Assembly (NCBI GenBank): GCA_016201825.1
Contig: JACQCD010000059.1
Coordinates: forward strand, 1 to 41,452
DNA from: Nitrospirota bacterium
Lineage (GTDB): Bacteria > Nitrospirota > Nitrospiria > 2-01-FULL-66-17
Length of the DNA stretch: 41,452 bases
Direction of reading: 5' to 3'
Shown piece by piece: positions 32,726 to 41,324 of this stretch (position 1 is its first letter; every line of letters starts with the position of its first letter). The notes under the pieces were generated by a model. It saw only the letters and a program-made list of their open reading frames with translations. It did not search any database and was not told where the DNA came from. The position numbers were made by a program, and so were the translations under genes.

Positions 32726-34020
32726 CCGCGGAGGATAGAGAGCTGTCGTGTTCCCTGGTACACCGCCTTCACCTCGCCGACGGTGTACAGCGATCCGGTC
32801 ACCACACACCAATCGTTGTCCGCGAGGCGCGCCTCGGTCTCATCGAGCGCCTGGGACAAGGTCGGAACGACCCTGACGGGCACGGAGAGCGAGGACGCCG
32901 CGGCCCGGAGGGCTTCCACCGAGGCCGCGCGGTGATAGGAGGGCTCGGTCAGCACCACCTCATCGGCGAGCGTCCCGACCGGTTCGATGATCCCCTTGAG
33001 GTCTTTGTCGGCGAGAATTCCAAAGACGATGACCAAGCGTGCCCCCGGACGGCGTGCGCGTTCCTCGCGCACAAAGTCCGCCAGTACCTCGGCCCCCGCG
33101 GGGTTGTGCGCCCCGTCGACGAAGATACTCGGCCGCGCCTTGACCACTTCCAGGCGGCCCTCCCACTGCACCCGGGCGAGACCGCGGCGCACGGCGTGCG
33201 CGTCGACCGCCAGGCCACGCCCGCGCGCCACGTCGATCGCCGCGAGTGCCGTGGCCGCATTGGTCAGTTGATGACGGCCCCGCAAGGGACACGAGAGATT
33301 CGGCACGCTCAGCGCGGACCCGTGGTACGCGAAACTCGACGGCGATGTCCCCTCGGCGCGCACGTCTTTCCCCACCACCGTGAGCCGCGATCCCAACCGA
33401 TCGGCCCGCTCGACCAACACGGCCAGCGCGTCGGAACGGGTCGCCGCGGTCACCAGCGGGACGCCCGGTTTGATGATCCCGGCCTTTTCGCGCGCGATCT
33501 CGGCAATCGTCTCCCCCAGGTAACGTTGGTGGTCGGCCTCGACGTTGGTGATGACGGAGACCAGCGGGTGCACCAGATTGGTGGCGTCCAGACGTCCGCC
33601 CATTCCCACCTCGACAACCGCGACGTCGACCCTGGCACGCGCAAAGGCGAGGAAGGCGAGCACGGTCGTGAACTCGAAAAAGGTCGGTTCCGCGTCGGAC
33701 GGAAGCGCGGCACGCAGCTCCTCGGTCAACGCCACGACCTCATCCTGGCCGACCGGCCGACCGTTGATGCGGATGCGTTCCGTAAAGTCGATCAAGTGCG
33801 GCGAGGTGTAGAGCCCGACCGAGTAGCCGGCCTCGCGGAGCATGGAAGCCAGCATGGCCGCGGTCGAGCCCTTCCCGTTCGTTCCCCCCACGTGGAGCAC
33901 ATGATACGCCCGGTGGGGCCGGCCTGCGGCCGCCAGAAACATCTCGGTCGGTTCGAGATCGAACCGCATCCCGTGCCATTGAAGTCGATACAGAAATTCG
34001 ATCGTTCGTTCGTATCGCAT
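32722..34020 (-). CDS. folC: Bifunctional dihydrofolate synthase/folylpolyglutamate synthase
   Basis: A 432-residue ATP-dependent ligase adding glutamate to dihydropteroate and folates. The P-loop is HVGGTNGKGSTAAML (about 43-57), the folate loop region is YTSPHLIDFTERI, the Mur-ligase-type core has FFEFTTVLAFLAF, EVGMGGRLDATN, NVEADHQRYLGET and EKAGIIKPGVP, and the C-terminal domain has WEGRLEV and FVDGAHNPAGA. Length is normal. It lies 5 bp after accD and overlaps lptD by four bases. Confidence 0.96.
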   Translation of the reverse strand: MRYERTIEFLYRLQWHGMRFDLEPTEMFLAAAGRPHRAYHVLHVGGTNGKGSTAAMLASMLREAGYSVGLYTSPHLIDFTERIRINGRPVGQDEVVALTEELRAALPSDAEPTFFEFTTVLAFLAFARARVDVAVVEVGMGGRLDATNLVHPLVSVITNVEADHQRYLGETIAEIAREKAGIIKPGVPLVTAATRSDALAVLVERADRLGSRLTVVGKDVRAEGTSPSSFAYHGSALSVPNLSCPLRGRHQLTNAATALAAIDVARGRGLAVDAHAVRRGLARVQWEGRLEVVKARPSIFVDGAHNPAGAEVLADFVREERARRPGARLVIVFGILADKDLKGIIEPVGTLADEVVLTEPSYHRAASVEALRAAASSLSVPVRVVPTLSQALDETEARLADNDWCVVTGSLYTVGEVKAVYQGTRQLSILRG

Positions 34021-34025
34021 GGGAC

Positions 34026-34865
34026 CTACAAGCAGGCCAGGAGGGTGGCAAGCACCTGCTTCATTTTCTTCCTCTCGACGATCCGATCGATCATCCCGTG
34101 TTCGAGGAGGAACTCGGCCCGTTGGAAACCGGGAGGCAGTTGTTGTTTGATCGTCTGTTCGATCACACGCGGGCCTGCGAACCCGATCAGCGCCTTGGGC
34201 TCGGCCAGAATGACATCGCCCAACGTCGCCACGCTGGCGGTCACCCCCCCATACGTCGGATCGGTCAGGATCGACACGTAAGGAACGCGGGCTTGCTGCA
34301 GCCGGCCCACCGCGGCGGCGGTCTTCGCCATCTGCATGAGGGACAGAATCCCTTCCTGCATGCGCGCGCCGCCAGACGCCGTGACCACGATCAGCGGGAT
34401 CCGCGAGCCGGCGGCTCGTTCCGCCGCCCGGAAGATCCGCTCGCCCACCACGGATCCCATGCTGCCCCCCATGAACCCATAGTGGAACACGGCCAGGGCC
34501 ACCGCCCTTCCCTCGATCATCCCGGTCCCGCTGAGCAAGGCGTCACGGCGGCCGGTCTGTTCCTGCGCGTTCTTCAACCGGTCACGATACTTTTGTACGT
34601 CACGAAACCCCAAGGGGTCGATCGGAGACAGGTCCGCGTCCCACTCTTTAAAACTGCCCTCGTCCAGCAACAACCCGATTCGTTCCTCGACCGTGATCGG
34701 GAAATGGTAATCACACTTCGGGCAGACGCGGAGATTGCGATTGAGTTCCTTCCGGTAAATGATCTCGCGGCAATGATTGCACTTGACCCAGAGTCCTTCG
34801 GCCGACTTCGGCCGTTTGTCCAGGTCTTCATCCGCCGTCGTTTTATCTTTCTGAAACCACGCCAT
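34026..34865 (-). CDS. accD: Acetyl-CoA carboxylase carboxyltransferase subunit beta
   Basis: A 279-residue subunit of the carboxyltransferase that makes malonyl-CoA. I chose ATG 34865, behind a long G-run. The N-terminal zinc finger is [20 protein letters not shown] then PKC, followed by the crotonase-like core with [36 protein letters not shown] and [16 protein letters not shown]. It heads the accD-folC-lptD operon. Its partner, accA, is about 5 kb away and is interrupted here. Confidence 0.96.
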   Translation of the reverse strand: MAWFQKDKTTADEDLDKRPKSAEGLWVKCNHCREIIYRKELNRNLRVCPKCDYHFPITVEERIGLLLDEGSFKEWDADLSPIDPLGFRDVQKYRDRLKNAQEQTGRRDALLSGTGMIEGRAVALAVFHYGFMGGSMGSVVGERIFRAAERAAGSRIPLIVVTASGGARMQEGILSLMQMAKTAAAVGRLQQARVPYVSILTDPTYGGVTASVATLGDVILAEPKALIGFAGPRVIEQTIKQQLPPGFQRAEFLLEHGMIDRIVERKKMKQVLATLLACL

Positions 34866-34946
34866 GCCCGGCCCCCCCCCCGTGGGACGCCCCACGGTAG
34901 CACAACGCTTTGCCGAGCGGCAAGTGAGAAGGGAAGGGACGGTACG

Positions 34947-35423
34947 CTACGCGCGAGTTACCGAGTTCTGCTCGCGCGCCACCCACTCCAGGATCAGCGC
35001 CTCGTGGGATCTCGTCACGCCGGGCAGGCTCCTGAGCAGATGGGAGGCGGCCAAGGCGCGGAGTTCATCGAGGGCGTTGCGCCGCCGATACGCATCGACG
35101 AGGAGCGCCAAATCGGGAGAGAGCCCGCCTTGGATAAGGGCCTGCACCTCTGGGTCAGCCTGCCGGACCAAGAGCTCGTAGGCGGCGAACGTGCCGCCCT
35201 CCAACACCTCGGCAATTTTCGACGCCAGATCCTCACCGATCCCGGCCAGCAATTCGAGGCGCCCCTGCGCTGCGAGGTGTTCGATCGGCTCGCGGCACGA
35301 GGACACCGACTTGGCCCCGCGACGGTACGCGCGAGCCCGGTACGGGTTCTCGCCGCGACCTTCGAGAAGCTGGGCCATCCGGATAAACGCCTGCGCGACC
35401 CTGCGATTGGTATCACACGTCAT
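34947..35423 (-). CDS. Stand-alone PolX-type N-terminal helix-hairpin-helix protein
   Basis: A 158-residue protein beginning TNRRVAQAFIRMAQLLEGRG then NPYRARAYRRGAKSV, with ELLAGIGEDLASKIAEVLEGG and a second helix-hairpin-helix (LRSLPGVTRSHEALIL). This matches the 8-kDa domain and helix-hairpin-helix pair at the N-terminus of bacterial X-family DNA polymerases, but no polymerase palm or PHP domain follows. GGGGA precedes the ATG by seven bases. It may bind DNA gaps or act with another enzyme. It is not obviously a truncation, because the stop is clean and no PolX residues appear downstream. Confidence 0.75.
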   Translation of the reverse strand: MTCDTNRRVAQAFIRMAQLLEGRGENPYRARAYRRGAKSVSSCREPIEHLAAQGRLELLAGIGEDLASKIAEVLEGGTFAAYELLVRQADPEVQALIQGGLSPDLALLVDAYRRRNALDELRALAASHLLRSLPGVTRSHEALILEWVAREQNSVTRA

Positions 35424-35912
35424 GCAACAGTCCCCATCCCCTCAGAATCGGCACGCCTTGCGGTATCGGCTTAGAGCGCGCTTCGCGCGTGACAATAATA
35501 TTGACGGACTGCACGGTATCACAGCGGAAACGGCGGGTAAAGAGGCGAAAAAACCTCTCCCCGGTGTGGTCGTCCAATGGGTTGAGAGGCCCTCCAGCCC
35601 TCCCCACATCGGGCGACCACCCGGGGAAAACTACAGACAAGAGCCGGGCGGAAAATCTCGATCACCGTTCAGGTGGGATCGTTAGAATGCAACCGTCATA
35701 CCACCTAGCTCGAAATGGCTTCCCAACTGGGTTTCCCCGTGGTGACGCCTTCTGAGGCCACCGTGGCAGCCATGGTCCGTCTCCTTCAGAACTCGGATAC
35801 GGAAAATCGCGATGGCCCGGCATTTTTGAGTAGTTTTTTCCACTTTTCAGCCCCTCCATAAGGATAGAAACTGCCCCATCCGAAATGGCGGCCCGCGGCA
35901 TCACTTTTCATT

Positions 35913-35929
35913 CCGCGCCTTTGGCGCGG
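35913..35929. repeat. GC hairpin repeat, copy 1
   Basis: CCGCGCC-TTT-GGCGCGG, a perfect 7-bp stem preceded by CATT. A second copy lies at 35980-35996. Confidence 0.75.
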
Positions 35930-35979
35930 AGCGGGTTGCTTCGCCACCTGCATAGTTGGCTACGCCAGCATTTTACATT

Positions 35980-35996
35980 CCGCGCCCTTGGCGCGG
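35980..35996. repeat. GC hairpin repeat, copy 2
   Basis: CCGCGCC-CTT-GGCGCGG, also preceded by CATT, seven bases before the dnaE -35 element. The two copies differ only in one loop base. Confidence 0.75.
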
Positions 35997-36002
35997 CTCA
36001 GG

Positions 36003-36031
36003 TTGACCTCAGATGGGGGAACCGATAGAAT
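36003..36031 (+). promoter_or_regulatory. Putative sigma70 promoter of dnaE
   Basis: TTGACC at 36003-36008, a 17-nt spacer and TAGAAT at 36026-36031. Transcription would start near 36038, after an in-frame ATG at 36013, which supports the GTG at 36061 as the true dnaE start. Confidence 0.55.
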
Positions 36032-36060
36032 ACGTCGCGAAATCCCTTACAGAGGACCGC

Positions 36061-39000
36061 GTGCCCCGCCCCGAATTCGTCCACCTTCACGTTCATACTC
36101 AATACAGCCTCCTGGATGGGGCCAATCAAATCGACCGGCTCGTGCGCCAAGCCCGGGCGTTCGAGATGCCGGCGATCGCGATGACCGATCATGGCAACAT
36201 GTTCGGGGCCATCGACTTCTACCTCCAAGCCAAAAAGGCCGAAATCAAACCCATCATCGGCTGTGAGATGTATCTCGCGCCCCAGAGCCGCTTTACCAAG
36301 GACGGCGGGGGCGATCAGGACGATTCGTTCGACGCCTCCAGCAAGGGCGAGAAGACGCCGTATTACCATCTCATCGTCTTGGCCGCGGATGAGATCGGGT
36401 ACAAAAATCTCATGAAATTGGTCAGCCGGGCACATCTCGAGGGCTTTTATTACAAGCCCCGGGTCGATAAGGAATTGCTCGCCCAACACAGCAAGGGCCT
36501 CCTGGCCACCAGCGGGTGCCTCCGCGGGGAAATCCCCTTTTTGTTGAATCAAGGGTTGCGAGAGGAGGCGGATCGAGCGGCGGGCACCTATCAGGACATC
36601 TTCGGCCGGGACAATTTTTTCATCGAGATCCAGGAAAACGGGCTGGAACAGCAAACGCGCGTCAACCGCGACTTGGTGGATATGAGCCGCAAACTCGACA
36701 TCCCGCTGGTTGCGACCAACGACTGCCACTACCTTGAACGCCACGACGCCAAGGCCCACGACGTGCTCCTCTGCCTGCAGACCGGCAAAACGCTCAAGGA
36801 TCCGCAGCGCATGCGGTTCTCCACCGAGGAGCTGTACGTCAAATCCGCGGAGGACATGGCGCGACTCTTCGGCGAGCTGCCGGCGGCGGTGCTCCAGTCC
36901 GTCAAAATCGCCGAGCGGTGCAACCTGAAACTCGATTTCGACACGTTCCACTTGCCGCACTACGCGGTGCCCGAGGGCACGACCCGCGAAGATCACCTGC
37001 AGCGGCTCGCGGTCACGGGCTTGAAGGAGCGGTTCGCCAGCTTGAGCGTCGCCCCTCCGATGGTCGCCCTGTACGAGCAGCGCCTGCGGGATGAGCTCAC
37101 GATGATCAATGCGATGGGGTACGCCGGGTACTTCCTCATCGTGTGGGACATCATCAACTACGCCCGCACCCACGGCATTCCGGTGGGCCCGGGGCGGGGC
37201 TCCGCGGCGGGCAGCCTCGTGGCCTACGCGTTGAAGATCACCGACATCGATCCCATCCGCTATGGATTGATCTTCGAGCGTTTTTTAAACCCCGAACGCG
37301 TGAGCCTCCCCGACATCGACATGGACTTCTGCATGGATCGGCGCGGGGAAGTGATCAACTACGTCACCGAAAAATACGGCGCCGACCACGTGGCGCAGAT
37401 CATCACGTTCGGTACGATGGCGGCCAAGGCGGCCATCCGCGACGTCGGCCGGGTGCTCGACATCCCCTACGCCGAAGTCGACAAGGTGGCGAAGCTCGTT
37501 CCGACGACGCTGAACATTACCCTGGACGAGGCCCTCGCCCAGGAACCACGGCTCAAGGAACTGACCGAAACCGATCCGCGGATCGCCGAACTCGTCACCC
37601 TGGCCAAATCGCTCGAAGGCCTCGCGCGGCACGCGTCGACCCACGCGGCCGGCGTCGTGATTTCCAAGGAGCCGCTCACCGAGCACGTCCCGTTGTACCG
37701 CGGGGTCAACGGCGAAACGGTCACGCAGTTCGCCATGAGCGAGATTGAGAAGATCGGCCTCGTAAAGTTCGACTTCTTGGGTCTGAAGACCCTGACCGTC
37801 ATCGATCGCGCCGTCAAGATGATCAATACACGCCGGGGCCCCGACGCGGAGGGCCTCTCGATCTCGGCCGTCCCCCTGGACGACCCGGCGACCTACGAGC
37901 TCATCAGCTCGGGGCGAACCGCGGCGCTCTTCCAACTGGAGAGCGGCGGGATGCGCGATCTCGTCGTCAACCTGCGCCCTGACCGATTCGAGGACATCAT
38001 CGCGATTGTGGCCCTCTACCGGCCGGGGCCGATGGATCTGATTCCCGACTTCATCAAAGGCAAACACGGCAAGAGCCGCGTCGCGTATGAGATCCCCGAA
38101 CTGGAGACCATCCTCAAAGAGACGTACGGCGTCATCGTCTACCAAGAACAGGTCATGGCGATCGCCCACCAGGTCGCCGAGTTCTCCTTGGGTCAGGCCG
38201 ACATCCTCCGGCGGGCGATGGGCAAGAAAAAGCCCGAAGAAATGGCGGCCCAACGCAACAAATTTATCGGGGGTGCGGCGCGGCGCGGGGTGCCGAAGAA
38301 GACGGCCGAACGGCTGTTCGATCTCATCCAGAAGTTCGCGGGATACGGGTTCAACAAATCCCACGCGGCGGCGTACGCCTTACTCACGTACCAGACCGCC
38401 TACCTGAAAACACACTATCCGCTGGAGTTCATGGCCGCCTTGTTGACCTGCGAGATGGGCAACGAGGACAAGATCGTCCAATACATTGCGGAGTGCCGCG
38501 CGATGGGGATCGCGATCCTCCCCCCCGACGTCAACGAGAGCAACGAGGGCTTCACGATCGTTGAGAACGCCATCCGGTTCGGCCTCGTGGCCATCAAGAA
38601 CGTGGGCGCCGGGGCGATCGAGTCGGTGCTCGACGCGAGGCAACGATCTAGCGTCACGCTAGACGCTAGGCAACTATCCGGCGTCACACTAGACGCCCCG
38701 CAGGCGCACGGCCGCTTCCGATCGCTCGCGCACTTCTGCCACGAAGTCGACCTTCGAAAGGTCAACCGGCGGGTCATCGAAAGCCTGATTAAATGCGGGG
38801 CCTTCGCGTCCACCGGCGCGCGGCGCGCGCAACTGATGGAAACCCTGGACCGCGCCATGGAGGCGGGCGCGGCCTCGCAGGAGGAGCGCCGCCTCGGGCA
38901 GGCGACGTTGTTCGCCGGACCCACCGGAGAGTCACACCTCGAAGACGCGCCCCTGCCTGACATCCAAGAGTGGGATGAGCCGTCCCTCGCCCGGTGCGAG

Positions 39001-39630
39001 AAAGAGACGCTGGGATTCTACATCACCAGCCATCCCCTCACCCCCTATGCACCCGATCGCGAGCGCTTGGGCGTCACGTCCGCCGACCGACTCGGCGACC
39101 GGGAAGACGGCGCGGAGGTGAAAATCTGGGGTGTCGTCGCGTCCAAGAAAGTGACGACCACCAAGAAGGGCGATAAGATGGCCTATCTCCGCATCGAAGA
39201 TTTGAGCGGCAGCGTGGAGACCATCGTGTTCCCCGACCTCTACGCCGCCTCCGGAACCGTCTTGGCCTCCGATCAGCCCCTGCTGATCGACGGGACCGTG
39301 GACAAGGGCGACAAAGGCACGAAGCTCAAGGCCACCAAAATCACCCCCCTCGACAAAGCGAGGGACCGACTGGAAGGCTACCTCGAGGTCGTGCTCGACG
39401 GCGTCGCCGGCGAGGCGTTTCGTCGCCTCAAGACCACGTTGGAACGCCACAAGGGGGCGTATCCGGTGCGCTTGCGCCTGCTGCTCCGCGAGCACAAGAG
39501 CGAGTCGATGATCGTGACGGATGAGGCCTTGCGGGTCAACCCGACCCAAGCGCTCATCGACGAGATCGAGGCGGGCTTCGGCAAGGGCGTCGCCTCCGTC
39601 CGAAGCGACGCGTACGCCAAACCGCAGTGA
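36061..39630 (+). CDS. dnaE: DNA polymerase III subunit alpha
   Basis: The replicative polymerase, 1189 aa from GTG 36061 (GAGGA five bases before it; the ATG at 36013 lies upstream of the predicted transcript). The PHP domain starts at once with [15 protein letters not shown]. Catalytic aspartates are D418 and D420 in LPDIDMDF and D571 in [11 protein letters not shown]; the fingers contain YQEQVMAIA and [10 protein letters not shown]; an OB domain follows near 1020 ([18 protein letters not shown]). Residues 857-881 are a repeat insertion ([25 protein letters not shown]) in the region just before the helix-hairpin-helix-type segment [17 protein letters not shown]. It is translationally coupled to accA (GTGA overlap). 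Confidence 0.96.
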   Translation: MPRPEFVHLHVHTQYSLLDGANQIDRLVRQARAFEMPAIAMTDHGNMFGAIDFYLQAKKAEIKPIIGCEMYLAPQSRFTKDGGGDQDDSFDASSKGEKTPYYHLIVLAADEIGYKNLMKLVSRAHLEGFYYKPRVDKELLAQHSKGLLATSGCLRGEIPFLLNQGLREEADRAAGTYQDIFGRDNFFIEIQENGLEQQTRVNRDLVDMSRKLDIPLVATNDCHYLERHDAKAHDVLLCLQTGKTLKDPQRMRFSTEELYVKSAEDMARLFGELPAAVLQSVKIAERCNLKLDFDTFHLPHYAVPEGTTREDHLQRLAVTGLKERFASLSVAPPMVALYEQRLRDELTMINAMGYAGYFLIVWDIINYARTHGIPVGPGRGSAAGSLVAYALKITDIDPIRYGLIFERFLNPERVSLPDIDMDFCMDRRGEVINYVTEKYGADHVAQIITFGTMAAKAAIRDVGRVLDIPYAEVDKVAKLVPTTLNITLDEALAQEPRLKELTETDPRIAELVTLAKSLEGLARHASTHAAGVVISKEPLTEHVPLYRGVNGETVTQFAMSEIEKIGLVKFDFLGLKTLTVIDRAVKMINTRRGPDAEGLSISAVPLDDPATYELISSGRTAALFQLESGGMRDLVVNLRPDRFEDIIAIVALYRPGPMDLIPDFIKGKHGKSRVAYEIPELETILKETYGVIVYQEQVMAIAHQVAEFSLGQADILRRAMGKKKPEEMAAQRNKFIGGAARRGVPKKTAERLFDLIQKFAGYGFNKSHAAAYALLTYQTAYLKTHYPLEFMAALLTCEMGNEDKIVQYIAECRAMGIAILPPDVNESNEGFTIVENAIRFGLVAIKNVGAGAIESVLDARQRSSVTLDARQLSGVTLDAPQAHGRFRSLAHFCHEVDLRKVNRRVIESLIKCGAFASTGARRAQLMETLDRAMEAGAASQEERRLGQATLFAGPTGESHLEDAPLPDIQEWDEPSLARCEKETLGFYITSHPLTPYAPDRERLGVTSADRLGDREDGAEVKIWGVVASKKVTTTKKGDKMAYLRIEDLSGSVETIVFPDLYAASGTVLASDQPLLIDGTVDKGDKGTKLKATKITPLDKARDRLEGYLEVVLDGVAGEAFRRLKTTLERHKGAYPVRLRLLLREHKSESMIVTDEALRVNPTQALIDEIEAGFGKGVASVRSDAYAKPQ
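38629..38703 (+). repeat. In-frame 30-bp tandem repeat inside dnaE
   Basis: Two 30-bp units (38629-38658, 38659-38688; 24 of 30 bases identical) and a 15-bp partial third. Each unit encodes ten residues of the form LDARQxSxVT. The repeat includes an 8-bp perfect dyad, CTAGCGTC/GACGCTAG, at about 38648-38669. The reading frame is kept. Confidence 0.85.
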
Positions 39631-40577
39631 CCGACTACCTCGAATTCGAAAAGCCCCTGATGGAGCTCGAGAGCAAGATCGAGCGGATCAGGGCCTTGTC
39701 CAAAGACCAGCCCAAAGCGCAAGAGGAGATCCAAAAACTCCAAAAGCGCTCGCACCAAATTCAGCGCGAGATCTACTCCCGGCTCACCCCGATCCAAACC
39801 CTCCAGATCGCGCGACACGCGAACCGGCCGACCACCCTCGATTACCTCGGCTTTCTGATCCCCGACTTCCTGGAACTCCACGGCGACCGCGCGTTCGCCG
39901 ACGACCCCGCGATCGTAGGCGGGATCGGTCGGCTGGACGGATCACCGGTGGTGGTCATCGGCCACCAAAAGGGGCGGACGGTCAAAGAACGGGTCAAACG
40001 CAATTTCGGGATGCCGCATCCCGAAGGCTACCGGAAGGCCCAGCGCCTCATGCAGCTCGCGGAACGCATGGGGCGGCCGATCATCACGTTCATCGACACG
40101 CCGGGCGCCTACCCCGGCATCGAGGCCTAAGAGCGCGGGCAGTCCGAGGCCATCGCCAGCAGCCTCCGCCTGATGGCTCGGCTGGCCACGCCGATCCTCG
40201 CGATCGTCATCGGAGAAGGCGGCAGCGGCGGCGCGCTCGCCCTGGGCATGGGAGACCGCGTCCTCATGCTCGAGCACTCCGTCTACTCCGTCATCAGCCC
40301 CGAAGGCTGCGCCGCGATTTTGTGGAAGAACGCCGAAAAAGCCCCCGACGCCGCCGACGCGCTGAAAATGACCGCCAAGGATCTTTTCGCCCTGAAAGTA
40401 ATCGACGAGATCGTCTCGGAACCGCTGGGCTGTGCCCACCGCGACCACGCCGCCATGGCCGCCACGCTCAAGAAAACAATCACCCAGCACCTTGCGAAGC
40501 TGGCCGAGCTGCAGCCGGATGAGTTGGTCGCTGCGCGGTACGAGAAATTTCGGAAGATGGGGGTGTATCAGGGGTAG
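39627..40577 (+). pseudogene. accA: Acetyl-CoA carboxylase carboxyltransferase subunit alpha, interrupted by in-frame TAA
   Basis: The frame starts at GTG 39627, overlapping the dnaE stop, and would encode 316 residues, the normal AccA length. The N-terminal part ([47 protein letters not shown]) ends at a TAA at 40128-40130 (codon 168). The same frame then continues ERGQSEAIASSLRLM, VIGEGGSGGALALGMGDRV and SVISPEGCAAILWK to a TAG at 40577. In intact AccA this position is a glutamate (AEERGQSEA), so one G-to-T change would create the stop. Since the enzyme is normally essential, a sequence error or mixed population is more likely than real loss. Confidence 0.9.
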
Positions 40578-40636
40578 GAAGAATTGAGGGTTCGCGAAAA
40601 TAGGGAACCCACCGAAAACAGATCAGACCCCTCTCG

Positions 40637-40885
40637 TCACCGATTGACGATCCGCACCGCGTCGAGCGAATCGTGGGCGATGACGGCGTGCGCGTAGGTC
40701 AGGCAGGCTCTGATGTCATCAGGCTCCATGTCGGGATAATCGGCAAGAATCGATTCGACCGTTTCACCTTGGGCGAGCAGGCTCAGGATCAGTTCGACCG
40801 AGATGCGCATGCCGCGAATAATCGGCTTGCCGCCAAAGATTTCGGGATTCGCTGTGATACGCTGAAGCACCTCCTGATCGGCCAT
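40637..40885 (-). CDS. DUF433 family protein (antitoxin-like), copy 2
   Basis: An 82-residue protein with the DUF433 signature PEIFGGKPIIRGMRISVELILSL, then ILADYPDMEPDDIRACLTYA. Its ATG at 40885 shares one base with the stop of the preceding DUF433 gene (TGATG), and GAGGGGGAGC lies just upstream. DUF433 proteins are winged-helix-like and are often the antitoxin partner of DUF5615 PIN-like proteins. No such partner follows; the next gene is accA on the opposite strand. Confidence 0.9.
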   Translation of the reverse strand: MADQEVLQRITANPEIFGGKPIIRGMRISVELILSLLAQGETVESILADYPDMEPDDIRACLTYAHAVIAHDSLDAVRIVNR

Positions 40886-41085
40886 CACGCTCCCCCTCTC
40901 TCCCGCCGAATCGCTGCGTCAATCGCTTCTCGGGTCAGCCGCGGGTAGCCATCGAGCAGGTCCGCTTCCGACGCACCCTCGGCGAGCTTTCGCAAAATCA
41001 GTTCCACCGGAATGCGGGTTCCGCGGATGACCGGCTTCCCCATCATGACTTTGGGATTGATTTCGATATGATCGGTGATCGTCAT
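40885..41085 (-). CDS. DUF433 family protein (antitoxin-like), copy 1
   Basis: A 66-residue protein with INPKVMMGKPVIRGTRIPVE then LILRKLAEG and LLDGYPRLTREAIDAAIR. ATG 41085 has GAGGT six bases upstream; a longer in-frame reading through the intron end has no support. It is shorter than the downstream copy and about 45% like it by eye, so the pair arose by an old duplication. The gene lies about 240 bp after the 3' end of a group II intron on the same strand. Confidence 0.88.
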   Translation of the reverse strand: MTITDHIEINPKVMMGKPVIRGTRIPVELILRKLAEGASEADLLDGYPRLTREAIDAAIRRERGGA

Positions 41086-41175
41086 GGTCGACCTCGCGCG
41101 TTGTGTGCTGACTATGCTAACACGACATTGCCGTGCGCCGCGAGCGTTCCCTCCAGTGGAATTCATTGGGGGGCA

Positions 41176-41324
41176 AATCTTTAGCGCGGCCAGCCGCTGG
41201 CCGTGAATTCGAGTCCCCGCATGCCGAAGCCTTGGCGCGCTTATATCACAGTCCGGGATCAGCGGTAAAGCAGTGGCACTGTGCGCCTCGCGGGCACGCC
41301 TCAAGCGGGCCAAAACTAAAGATT
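41176..41324. repeat. 9-bp inverted repeat flanking the 3' exon of the intron
   Basis: AATCTTTAG at 41176-41184 and its complement CTAAAGATT at 41316-41324 bound a 131-bp stretch; the right copy abuts the predicted intron end. Inside there is a hairpin CGGCCAG-CCG-CTGGCCG near 41186-41202. No gene is evident in 41086-41324. Confidence 0.4.

Larger units (their letters stand above)
35424..36002. other. Intergenic region before dnaE, no convincing gene
   Basis: About 580 bp without a supported gene on either strand. It holds small hairpins (GCGCG-CTT-CGCGC at about 35477-35489; AGAGG/CCTCT at 35541-35558) and two near-identical GC hairpins at 35913 and 35980. Short open frames exist but have no ribosome sites or recognisable residues. 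Confidence 0.6.

Noticed and set aside
35413-35904. Short open frames of 75-88 codons on both strands before dnaE
   Set aside because: No ribosome sites, no recognisable motifs, and stop-free length is expected by chance at this GC content.
41161-41324. Possible tRNA or tRNA fragment (a GAATTCGAGTCC stretch resembles a T-arm)
   Set aside because: The flanking bases do not pair into a T stem, and no acceptor or anticodon arm can be drawn on either strand.
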